Positions 23,542 through 31,045 of a DNA stretch of 64,000 nucleotides are shown here, in pieces. Below the pieces are notes generated by a model, which made no database searches, was not told the origin of the DNA, and was given only the letters and a program-made list of their open reading frames with translations. The stretch is taken from positions 62,001 through 126,000 of the forward strand of contig NZ_JABVEC010000008.1 in NCBI RefSeq assembly GCF_014323705.1, written 5' to 3'. Position 1 is the first letter of the stretch. The number at the start of each line of letters is the position of its first letter. The stretch comes from Actinomadura alba (GTDB taxonomy: Bacteria > Actinomycetota > Actinomycetes > Streptosporangiales > Streptosporangiaceae). Both the position numbers and the translations under genes were made by a program.

Positions 23542-25286
23542 CCTCGGTGGTGTGGGGGCCGCGCTCCTCCACCAAACGCGACTCGTTCTGGCTGCTACCG
23601 CCGGTGCTGATCGGTGACCCGGTGCGGGTCCGCGCCTTCGACCGGATACCCGACCGCGGCTGGATCGACCCCGCGAGAGGCGTACCGCTGACCGTCGCCA
23701 ACTTCCGGGACCGGGCCGAGGCGACCTTCGTACTGCCCAGCCCACCGCCCGCTGCCGTCGCCGTCGACATCGACCTGCGGCTGGAGGTCGACTCCGTTCG
23801 TGGCAGCGGCCTGCGGCTACGGCAGCTGTTCACGGTCGGTGCCACGGGGAGCCTGATGCCCTCCAGGTACGTCCGCCGCGACGTCACGGTCACCGTCGCA
23901 CCCAACGCGGGCGTCACGATCGCCGACCGCCCGCCGGTGGAACTCGTCGGCAGGCACCCGCTGCTGACCGCGACCACGAACGAGATCCGGGTCGACGCGG
24001 AGTTCCTCGACGTCACCGAGCTGTGGTGGGAGTTGCGAGCCCGGCACCGTACCTCACCGCCGGCTCGACCTCGCGGTGACTGGTACGTCCACCCCGCGCT
24101 CGGCGGCCGGCCCGAGAGGTTGCGGATCCTCGCCGCCACGACGCCGGGCAAGGGGCCGATGCTCTGGATGACCTGGGCGTCGCGCGAGGCGGTGGCACCG
24201 GCCCAGAAGATCCAGCCGTTGATCTTTCTCATCGCGCCGGCGTGGCTGAACGGGGGCCTGGGGTTCAAACAGCAGTTGAGCGCGTCCGGGCTCACGGCCG
24301 CGGCCGCCGGCGGCGCACCGCTGCTCGCGGTCGGGCGCTTTCTGCTGTCGTCGGTGCCGTCGGCCCGGCTCGACGCGGTGCGCAAGGCGGCGCCGAGGCT
24401 CTCAGAGCAGGAACTGTGGCAGCTGGCGACGGACGTACTGCGCGCCACCGTGCCCGGCATGCCGGGCATGGCCAAGGGTGCCCTGTGGCCCGAGAAACTG
24501 CTCGAGACCGCCGCCGGCGGGGGTGCGACGGCACGGGCGGTGCTGCCCCTGCTGTCGGACATCGGGCACCGTCCGGCGGGGCACGAGGCCGCCGCCGACG
24601 ACAGCGGCAAGCCGCTCCTGCTGGTGTATCCGGTCGGCGTCGACCCGTCGGAACCGTACGTGTCGGTCCAGCAGGCCGGGCTGGCCGAACGCATGAGCTC
24701 CCTGGTGGGCACCCTGTTCGGCGCGGGTGCTGTGGCGAGCGCGGCCACCGCCGCACCGGTCGCCGACGAGCTGATCCTGGCCGGCCACAGCAGCGGCAAC
24801 ATCGCCATGTGGGCGTCGCTGAGCAACAACGGGGCCGACATCGTCAAGTGCGTGGCGTTCGACGCCGCCGCCGAGGCGGTGCCCGAGTCGCACACCACCG
24901 AGATCGGAACCGGGGTGGCGCGGCGCAAGGGACGACCGGTCACCCTGGTCCTGGTGACGTCGCCGAACAGCTTCGGCTCCCAGAAGACGCTCACGGACCG
25001 GATGACCACGGTGGGGGCCGCGATGCGCGCCAACCCGGCCGCAAAGCTCGTCATGCTGCCCGCGAGACAGGACCAGGCGGAGTTCTGGGACCCGACGAAG
25101 GTCCGGCCCACCACGGCCCCGACGAAGAATCCGTTGCTGCGGTCGATGCTCGCGGGGTGGTCCGACGCCGAGGTCACCGGCGCGGCGCGCCAGCGCGGCT
25201 GGGGCTTCCTCTTCTTTCACGAGTTCGCGGCGTACGGCGGGCAGTCGCCCACCAGGACGTTCTTCCGGGAGGCACTCGACCTGTGA
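23538..25286 (+). CDS. Large uncharacterised protein with lipase-type GHSSG motif
   Basis: Protein of 582 residues that I do not recognise as a named family. The N-terminal third is beta-rich (for example ATFVLPSPPPAAVAVDIDLR). The C-terminal part carries ELILAGHSSGNIAMWASL, matching the G-x-S-x-G nucleophile elbow of alpha/beta hydrolases, followed by a possible acid strand and a late FFHEFAAYGG with a His that could complete a triad. No signal peptide is visible. An esterase-like activity is an inference. It follows a short overlapping frame and is followed by an epimerase remnant. Confidence 0.6.
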   Translation: MTSVVWGPRSSTKRDSFWLLPPVLIGDPVRVRAFDRIPDRGWIDPARGVPLTVANFRDRAEATFVLPSPPPAAVAVDIDLRLEVDSVRGSGLRLRQLFTVGATGSLMPSRYVRRDVTVTVAPNAGVTIADRPPVELVGRHPLLTATTNEIRVDAEFLDVTELWWELRARHRTSPPARPRGDWYVHPALGGRPERLRILAATTPGKGPMLWMTWASREAVAPAQKIQPLIFLIAPAWLNGGLGFKQQLSASGLTAAAAGGAPLLAVGRFLLSSVPSARLDAVRKAAPRLSEQELWQLATDVLRATVPGMPGMAKGALWPEKLLETAAGGGATARAVLPLLSDIGHRPAGHEAAADDSGKPLLLVYPVGVDPSEPYVSVQQAGLAERMSSLVGTLFGAGAVASAATAAPVADELILAGHSSGNIAMWASLSNNGADIVKCVAFDAAAEAVPESHTTEIGTGVARRKGRPVTLVLVTSPNSFGSQKTLTDRMTTVGAAMRANPAAKLVMLPARQDQAEFWDPTKVRPTTAPTKNPLLRSMLAGWSDAEVTGAARQRGWGFLFFHEFAAYGGQSPTRTFFREALDL

Positions 25287-25311
25287 GGCCGGGGGCGGCG
25301 GCCGGGGTCAG

Positions 25312-25448
25312 GCCGCCGCGAAGCTCTCTTCGAACCAGCTGATGGTCCGGAGCAGGCCGTCCTGGCAGCTCACGCGAGGCCGCCAGCCGAGCAGACGGTC
25401 GGCGAGGGAGCCGTCCGCCCGGCGGAGGTCCGCGGGCACGAGTGTCAT
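25312..25448 (-). pseudogene. C-terminal fragment of a sugar nucleotide epimerase
   Basis: On the minus strand this reads VPADLRRADGSLADRLLGW, then RPRVSCQDGLLRTISWFEES. This is the conserved C-terminal pattern of extended SDR epimerases and dehydratases (R..D...A...LGW.P.V.L..GL..TI.WF). Nothing upstream on the same strand continues it; instead the N-terminal piece of the same kind of protein appears in the opposite orientation. It is not a functional gene. Confidence 0.7.
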
Positions 25449-25505
25449 TTGCCTCGACAACTTCCTCACCGGCACTCCGGCAAACCTCGCCCATTCCCCT
25501 ACCGG
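25440..25505 (+). pseudogene. N-terminal fragment of a sugar nucleotide epimerase
   Basis: On the plus strand this encodes VICLDNFLTGTPANLAH, the strand-and-loop region that normally follows the GGAGFLGSH motif in UDP-glucuronate decarboxylase-type epimerases (VVCLDNFLTG.P.NL.H). The Rossmann glycine motif upstream is missing, replaced by an inverted C-terminal fragment. Together the two pieces record an inversion with deletion. The rest of 25287-25648 shows no gene. Confidence 0.65.
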
Positions 25506-25648
25506 GTCATTCAGGGCATCCCTGGCAAGAGGTAATGGTCACACAGACGTACGTCACCGCTCGTCTGGTTTGTCGCCCCAATCGGCGGGCAAGCCGTTGC
25601 CAGCGGCCACAGAGCCCTCATCGGTAAGGAAACGAGAAGGGGAATATC

Positions 25649-25906
25649 GTGATCGGATTCATCGTCGCCGGCCTGATCATCGGGATTCTGGCGCGCCTGA
25701 TCAAACCCGGCCGCCAGCACCTCGGGATCATCGCCACGCTGCTGCTGGGACTGGTGGGCTCGATCATCGGTGGGAGCATCGCGAGCATGCTGGGCACCGG
25801 CGACATCTTCGAGCTGAACGTGCTCGGCTTCATCGTCTCGGTGATCGCGGCGATCCTTCTGATCGGCGTTGCCGAAGGGCTCGCGGGCACGCGCGCCAAG
25901 CGATGA
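25649..25906 (+). CDS. GlsB/YeaQ/YmgE-family membrane protein
   Basis: Integral membrane protein of 85 residues with three hydrophobic helices: IGFIVAGLIIGILARLI, GIIATLLLGLVGSIIGGSI and VLGFIVSVIAAILLIGVAEG. The Gly-rich pattern around GLVGSIIGG is characteristic of the transglycosylase-associated/GlsB family, linked to envelope stress but of unknown mechanism. GTG start at 25649 with GAGAAGGGG upstream. Monocistronic. Confidence 0.9.
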   Translation: MIGFIVAGLIIGILARLIKPGRQHLGIIATLLLGLVGSIIGGSIASMLGTGDIFELNVLGFIVSVIAAILLIGVAEGLAGTRAKR

Positions 25907-26020
25907 CCTCGACCTGACGAAACGGGAGTCGCCGGCGATCTCGCCGCCTCGGGGTTCCGCGAACTCGCCGACTCCCTCGGATGCCGAACCGCATGATCGA
26001 GCCGACCGTACGGTCGCCGG

Positions 26021-26383
26021 TCACGTGGTGATGGCCTGAGCCAGCACCATGCCGCCGTAGGCGGCGCCGAGGCCACCGATGACGCTGCCCACGGCATTGA
26101 GCGCCGCGTGCAGGCGGGCATCGTCCTCGGCCAGCCGGAGCGTCTCGTAGCCGAAAGTGGAGTAGGTGGTGAGCGCCCCGCAGAATCCGGTACCGGCGAG
26201 CGCGATCATCCCGTCGCCGGCCGGCAACGCGATCAGGAAGCCCAGCAGCGCCGATCCGGTGACGTTGACGGTGAAGGTGCCCCAGGGGAACACGGAGTCG
26301 TGGCGGGCCTGCACCATCCGGTCGGCGAGGTATCGCAACGGAGCGCCCACGGCCGCGCCGAGGACGACGAGCAGGACGGTCAC
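26021..26383 (-). CDS. crcB: CrcB/Fluc fluoride channel subunit
   Basis: Integral membrane protein of 120 residues with four helices and Fluc hallmarks: PWGTFTVNVTGS with the conserved Asn, and GFCGALTTYSTFGYE. Fluc channels export fluoride as antiparallel dimers; many actinobacteria use two paralogues as a heterodimer, and here the second paralogue lies immediately upstream with a 4-base overlap. The ATG at 26383 is inside that overlap. Confidence 0.95.
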   Translation of the reverse strand: MTVLLVVLGAAVGAPLRYLADRMVQARHDSVFPWGTFTVNVTGSALLGFLIALPAGDGMIALAGTGFCGALTTYSTFGYETLRLAEDDARLHAALNAVGSVIGGLGAAYGGMVLAQAITT

Positions 26384-26865
26384 CGGGGCCGCTCCTCACG
26401 ATGGCGCAGAAACCGGCGGGCCAGGTTGACGCCGGCGTACACCGCGAGCAGCGCGCCCCCCAGAGTGGCCGCCAGGTACGCCAGGCCGGTGGCGGGGGTG
26501 CCCCAGGCGATGGCCTGCTGGGTGTCGACGATGTAGGCCGAAAACGTGGTGAACCCGCCCAGTACCCCGACGCCCAGGAATGGCCGCACCAGCCGGTGCA
26601 CCCGCCCCGCTTCGTTGATCGCCACCATGAGCACGCCGATGAGCAGGCACCCGGCCACGTTGATGACGAACGTCGCCCACGGGAATCCCCCGAGACGATG
26701 CGGGAAGGCCACCGTGAGCCCGTACCGGGCGAGGGTCCCGGCGACGCCACCGGCCGAGATGGCCGCCAGCACCGCCCACGGCGCGCGCCGAAGCTCGAAG
26801 CGCTGCTCGGGAACATGGAGATCCACGTCGGGATCTATCGGGTGACGAGTGATGTCATCGGACAC
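26380..26865 (-). CDS. crcB: CrcB/Fluc fluoride channel subunit, second paralogue
   Basis: Membrane protein of about 161 residues with a hydrophilic N-terminal extension of about 30 residues and the Fluc motifs FPWATFVINVAGCLLIG and GVLGGFTTFSAYIVD. GTG at 26865 is the best start because GGTAGGAGAG lies directly before it; the ATG at 26883 places that site inside the gene. It is the first gene of the crcB pair and is preceded by a structured leader that can pair with its ribosome binding site. Confidence 0.92.
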   Translation of the reverse strand: MSDDITRHPIDPDVDLHVPEQRFELRRAPWAVLAAISAGGVAGTLARYGLTVAFPHRLGGFPWATFVINVAGCLLIGVLMVAINEAGRVHRLVRPFLGVGVLGGFTTFSAYIVDTQQAIAWGTPATGLAYLAATLGGALLAVYAGVNLARRFLRHREERPR

Positions 26866-26926
26866 GGGCTCTCCTACCGGCATGACGAAGTACCTGGTAG
26901 GGACCGTTGACGGAGCACGGCTCCGT
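26866..26926 (-). promoter_or_regulatory. crcB leader: hairpin and ribosome-site-sequestering stem
   Basis: In the transcript CCTACC (26901-26896) is complementary to GGTAGG (26878-26873), the core of the crcB ribosome site, and the stem can be extended by two more pairs across a bulged A. A second hairpin, ACGGAGC/GCTCCGT with a 3-base loop, lies just upstream at 26910-26926. A TCCCTACC end placed before crcB resembles the 3' side of fluoride riboswitches, but I could not align the canonical 5' GG-GATGG portion, so a riboswitch is only possible. The rest of 26927-27167 shows no gene. Confidence 0.45.
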
Positions 26927-27167
26927 GGGCATCCCCGCGATGGTGATCCGCACCGGCGGGGGCGGCGGGCCCCACCGCCGCGGCCCCGGGGTGCGGAGCC
27001 TCGATCCATGCTACTTCGGCCGCTCGGCGGTATTGCAGCGCGGCGGCAGCCGAAAAGCCTTGACTTTCACCTTGCGCGGAGACTACAAATTTCCACGTTT
27101 GCGCGATATCGGGGGGTATCTGGCGGTATGCGCCGGGGCGTCGCGCCCGCATGGCGAAAGGACCCTC

Positions 27168-29615
27168 ATGAGGCTCACCCGCAAACCGGCCTGGCCGAAA
27201 GGGAGGGCGACCTGGCTCGCCCTTCCGCTGGCGCTGGTTCTGACCCCCGCGATGCTCGCCTCCAGCAGCGTGGCATCGCAGTCGAGCAATGTTCCGGCGG
27301 AGCGCCGGTCCACGTACGAGCAGAACGGCGTGGCGCTGATGCGGGTGATCGTGCCCGACCAGGCCGGGATCGACCGGTTGGAGCAGCTCGGGGTCGACCT
27401 GGCCGAGTACAGCCGGCCGGCCGACGGCGGCGTGGAGGTGCACGCCATCCTGAGCCCGCAGGAGTCCAAGGACCTGCGAGACAAGGGCGTCGACGTTCGT
27501 GACGCCATCGCCGACCAGACCGACGTGACGCAACTGCGGCAGGAGCGGAGCCAGAAGCTCAGCACGCTGGCGCAGCAGGCGCAGGGGGCCGACACGCTGA
27601 CCCCGATGCGGGCCGAGTGGTTCACCAGCCTGCCCGACGACCAGAAGTTCCTCAGCGTCGAGGTGAAGACCAGCGACACCGCGGCGACCAACATCCTCAC
27701 CGCCACGTGGGACAGCGGGCCGGGCACCGCACCCGGGTCGGGCGGAACCGCGACGATGTCACGGTTTACCGACGCGGGACAGTACATGTACCACCGGTTC
27801 AACACGCCGCTGCCGCTGACCTCGGCACCGAGCAAGCTCGAGATCACCAGCACCAGCGGCGGATCGATCACCGTCCCGGTGACCAAGTGGCTGGGCGAGC
27901 CGCGCAAGAAGCCGAGCCCCCACTACGTGTCCGACTTCGTCGACCACTACATGGACCCGACGGAGCTGTACCAGCGGATCGGGTCGCTGGCCAAGCAGTT
28001 CCCCAAGCTCACCCAACTGGTCGACCTGCCGAACAAGACCAACGGCTACCGGCGCGCCGCGCAGGCGCAGTTCGGCACCGCTGCGACGAGCACCCTGTAC
28101 GTGAGCTCGAAGGCGTACGGCTCCGAGGGCGGCAATGGCATCTCGGTCGCGCTGACCGACCCCGGCACCGCCGGCGCGCCGCTCACCGTCGAGGTCAGCG
28201 GCAAGGCGGTCGTGGTCAAGCTGGCCACGAACTCCTCCGGAGCGGTCACGAGCACGGCCGCGCAGGTCGTGAGCGCGCTCAACGGGAACGCGGGAGCGGC
28301 CGGGCTGCTCAGCGCGAGCACGTACCGAGGCGACGCCGGTGCTGGCGTGGTCGCCGCGGCACCCGCGACCGCGCTGACCGACAGCCTCCAGGCCCCGGCG
28401 ACCGTGGCGCGGCAGCCCTTCACGATGCAGGCGCTGCGCATCGGAAAGAATCGCGACGGCTCGAAGCCCGGCGTCTTCCTCTACTGCCAAGAGCACGCCC
28501 GCGAGTGGGTCACCCCGCTGACCTGCGTGGAGACCGCCGAGCGCCTGCTGCGCAACTACTCCCGTGATGCGACCACCCGCAAGCTCGTGGACGGCCTGGA
28601 CATCTTCGTGCTGCCATCGGTCAACCCCGACGGCGGGCACTACAGCATGTACGACTTCAACATGCAGCGCAGGAACATGACCAACCACTGCGGCCCGGCC
28701 GACGCCGACCCCGCCCGCCGCAACTCGTGGGGCGTCGACCTGAACCGCAACTTCTCGGTGGGCTCGGCGTTCGACGGCTACACCGGGGCCTCCACGACCA
28801 ACTGCCGCAGCGACACGTTCGCCGGCCCGAGCGAGCTCTCGGAGCCGGAGGCCAAGAACGAGGTCTGGATCACGCAGAAGTACCCCAACATCAAGTTCGC
28901 GATGAACACGCACTCCTACGGCGGCTACTTCATGTGGCCTCCGGGAGCGTACAAGTCCGCCGGCCGGGAGCTCCTGCCCTACGCCGACCTGGGCACCGAG
29001 ACGTACTTCTGGGCCGCTTCCGACCACATCCTCAACGAGGTGCAGAAGTGGCGCGGCACGGCGATCTGGCCGGGGCGCACCGGCCCGGTGACCGACGTCC
29101 TCTACTCGGCGGCGGGCAACAGCGCGGATGAGCACTGGTACAGCCGCGGCATCATCGGCTGGGACTTCGAGGTCGGCGCGGACATCTACGACCCGGCGAC
29201 CAAGCGGTTCAACGCCGTCGGTTTCCAGCCCGGCTTCGCCGAAGGTCACCAGGAGGCCATGGAGTTCGCCAACGGCCAGATCGGGATCCTCGAGGTCGCG
29301 CTGGCGTACTCCCAGGACAAGAAGACGCCGAAGTCCGAGCTGTCCGTCACCGCCCGGGACGCCGGCGCCACCAAGTTCACCATCACCGTGAACGAGCCGG
29401 CGACGGTCTACTACACCCTCGACGGCAGCCGGCCGACGCTGAGGTCGCCCAAGCTCAAGATGGCCGGGATGCGTGAGGGATCGGAGACGATCACCGTCGA
29501 CCGTACGACCGAGGTGAAGTGGTTCTCGGTCGACATCGCGGGCAACGTCGAGAGCCGTTACAAGCCCGACGGCAGGGACAACGACTACCGCCGGGAGATC
29601 GTGCAAGTGCGCTGA
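27168..29615 (+). CDS. Secreted M14 zinc carboxypeptidase
   Basis: Exported metallopeptidase of 815 residues from the ATG at 27168 (GAAAGGA upstream); the frame to 26907 is antisense to the crcB leader. A basic N-terminus and hydrophobic core (ALPLALVLTPAMLASSS) form a signal peptide. The catalytic domain has zinc ligands in EHAREW (His443, Glu446) and NTHSYGG (His582), substrate-binding Arg in DLNRNF and the general base Glu668 in GWDFEVG. An insertion of over 100 residues (about 305-420) separates the start of the domain from the first zinc motif. A C-terminal beta module (TVYYTLDGSRPT) resembles chitobiase/FN3-like domains. Confidence 0.92.
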   Translation: MRLTRKPAWPKGRATWLALPLALVLTPAMLASSSVASQSSNVPAERRSTYEQNGVALMRVIVPDQAGIDRLEQLGVDLAEYSRPADGGVEVHAILSPQESKDLRDKGVDVRDAIADQTDVTQLRQERSQKLSTLAQQAQGADTLTPMRAEWFTSLPDDQKFLSVEVKTSDTAATNILTATWDSGPGTAPGSGGTATMSRFTDAGQYMYHRFNTPLPLTSAPSKLEITSTSGGSITVPVTKWLGEPRKKPSPHYVSDFVDHYMDPTELYQRIGSLAKQFPKLTQLVDLPNKTNGYRRAAQAQFGTAATSTLYVSSKAYGSEGGNGISVALTDPGTAGAPLTVEVSGKAVVVKLATNSSGAVTSTAAQVVSALNGNAGAAGLLSASTYRGDAGAGVVAAAPATALTDSLQAPATVARQPFTMQALRIGKNRDGSKPGVFLYCQEHAREWVTPLTCVETAERLLRNYSRDATTRKLVDGLDIFVLPSVNPDGGHYSMYDFNMQRRNMTNHCGPADADPARRNSWGVDLNRNFSVGSAFDGYTGASTTNCRSDTFAGPSELSEPEAKNEVWITQKYPNIKFAMNTHSYGGYFMWPPGAYKSAGRELLPYADLGTETYFWAASDHILNEVQKWRGTAIWPGRTGPVTDVLYSAAGNSADEHWYSRGIIGWDFEVGADIYDPATKRFNAVGFQPGFAEGHQEAMEFANGQIGILEVALAYSQDKKTPKSELSVTARDAGATKFTITVNEPATVYYTLDGSRPTLRSPKLKMAGMREGSETITVDRTTEVKWFSVDIAGNVESRYKPDGRDNDYRREIVQVR

Positions 29616-29637
29616 CGTAGTACGAGGTCCACATCGG

Positions 29638-29667
29638 TGGCCGCCGGTCCTCTCGGGCCGGCGGCCA
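29638..29667. terminator. Terminator hairpin after carboxypeptidase
   Basis: TGGCCGCCGG (29638-29647) and CCGGCGGCCA (29658-29667) form a perfect 10-bp stem with a 10-base loop, 23 bases after the stop codon. Confidence 0.7.
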
Positions 29668-29761
29668 TCGCGCGTTCCGGCGCGCTCATGGCGCCCGAGA
29701 ACGAGAACCGCGCCGGTTGGATATCGAGCCGACCAGGCGGTACGTCAACTAGATACTGAGT

Positions 29762-29780
29762 GTATAGACGCGAAGTATAC
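29762..29780. promoter_or_regulatory. Candidate PadR operator
   Basis: GTATA-N9-TATAC lies about 20 bases before the padR-type ATG in an AT-rich patch that also holds gttcaatgta. Symmetry and location suit autorepression by the PadR protein. Confidence 0.45.
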
Positions 29781-29801
29781 GTTCAATGTAGGGTCTCGCC
29801 C

Positions 29802-30326
29802 ATGAGTGTTCCCCTTACCCTGCTGGGCCTGCTCGAACGAGAGCCGAGCCATGGCTATGACCTCAAACGTGACTACGACGCCTTCTTCGGCCGCGGCAAG
29901 CCCCTCCCGTTCGGCCAGGTCTACGCCACCCTCGGCCGACTTGCCCGCGACGGAAAGGTGGTGGTGGGCGAGTCGGAGACCGGCGCGGGGCCCGAGCGCA
30001 AGCGCTACGTCATCACCGAGCAAGGGGCCACCGAGTTCGAGGCCTGGCTCGCCGAGCCGGTCGAAGCCCAACCGCACCTGCAGACGACACTGTTCGCCAA
30101 GGTGGTGCTGGCGCTGATGCTGGGGCGCGACGCGGAGCGCTACCTCGACGCCCAGCGTGCCGCGCATCTGCGGCGGATGCGCGAGCTGACCGAGATCAAG
30201 CGGACGGGTGGACTGGTCGACGCGCTCCTCGCCGACCACGGCCTGTTCCACCTCGAGTCGGATCTGCGGTGGATCGACCTGACCGCGGCCCGGCTCGACG
30301 CCCTGGCCGAGGCGGTGCGGTCATGA
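29802..30326 (+). CDS. PadR-family transcriptional regulator
   Basis: Protein of 174 residues from the ATG at 29802, which gives the canonical MSVPLTLLGLLEREPSHGYDL start. The winged helix includes LPFGQVYATLGRLARDG and GPERKRYVITEQG; the C-terminal helical dimerisation part follows. PadR proteins typically repress neighbouring exporters. The ABC ATPase gene begins within its stop codon (ATGA overlap), so regulator and transporter form one operon. Confidence 0.92.
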   Translation: MSVPLTLLGLLEREPSHGYDLKRDYDAFFGRGKPLPFGQVYATLGRLARDGKVVVGESETGAGPERKRYVITEQGATEFEAWLAEPVEAQPHLQTTLFAKVVLALMLGRDAERYLDAQRAAHLRRMRELTEIKRTGGLVDALLADHGLFHLESDLRWIDLTAARLDALAEAVRS

Positions 30327-31045
30327 GCGGGCCGAACGTCCCCGCCGAAGCCGGTCCCCCGACCTCGCTGATCGAGGCACGTGACGTCGCCTTGTCCTTC
30401 GGTCGGACGCCCGCGCTCCGGGGGGCCCGCCTGTCGGTGGCCGCCGGCGAGATCCTGGCCATTATGGGCCCGAGCGGCTCCGGCAAGTCGACTCTGCTGC
30501 ACTGCCTGGCCGGGATTCTGACACCGGACGCGGGCGAGATCTGGTTCGACGGCCGCCGGGTCGACACGATGGGCGAGACGGAACGCAGCACCCTGCGCCG
30601 GGACCGGTTCGGGTTCGTCTTCCAGTTCGGCCAGCTCGTCCCCGAGTTGACCGCCGAAGAGAACGTCGCGCTGCCGCTGCTGCTCGGCGGCAGCCGCCGT
30701 GCGGCGGCACTGAAGGAAGCCCGTACGTGGTTCGAGCGGCTCGGTCTGGACGGGCTGGAGGAGCGCCGGTCCGGAGAGCTGTCCGGGGGGCAGGCACAGC
30801 GGATCGCGCTCGCCCGCGGCCTGGTCGCGCACCCGGAGATCCTTTTTGCGGACGAGCCGACCGGGTCGCTCGACTCGCTCGCCGGAGAGCAGGTCATGGA
30901 TCTGCTGGTCGCCGCCGCGCGCGAGCAAGGAACCACCGTCATCGTGGTCACCCATGAGCCCCGGGTGGCCGCCTACGCCGACCGCGAGGTCATCGTGCGC
31001 GACGGCAAGGTCAGCTCGTTCTCGGACGCCGGGGTGGGCGCGTGA
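30323..31045 (+). CDS. ABC transporter ATP-binding protein
   Basis: ATPase of 240 residues of the MacB/LolD type. Walker A is GPSGSGKST, the signature LSGGQAQRIALARGL and Walker B ILFADEPTGSLD, with the downstream H-loop in VVTHEP. The ATG overlaps the PadR stop and the gene's own end overlaps the next start (GTGA), so all three are coupled. It energises the FtsX-like permease that follows. Confidence 0.93.
   Translation: MSGPNVPAEAGPPTSLIEARDVALSFGRTPALRGARLSVAAGEILAIMGPSGSGKSTLLHCLAGILTPDAGEIWFDGRRVDTMGETERSTLRRDRFGFVFQFGQLVPELTAEENVALPLLLGGSRRAAALKEARTWFERLGLDGLEERRSGELSGGQAQRIALARGLVAHPEILFADEPTGSLDSLAGEQVMDLLVAAAREQGTTVIVVTHEPRVAAYADREVIVRDGKVSSFSDAGVGA

Noticed and set aside
23345..25177. 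Long minus-strand frame (610 codons)
   Set aside because: Ser/Arg-rich shadow of the 582-residue protein; that protein has a GHSSG motif and normal composition.
26866..27010. Canonical fluoride riboswitch upstream of crcB
   Set aside because: The 5' GG-GATGG part and the matching pseudoknot could not be found by eye; only the ribosome-site-sequestering stem is kept as a feature.
27759..29606. Minus-strand frame (615 codons) opposite the carboxypeptidase
   Set aside because: Val/Gly/Arg/His-biased shadow; all M14 catalytic residues are on the plus strand.
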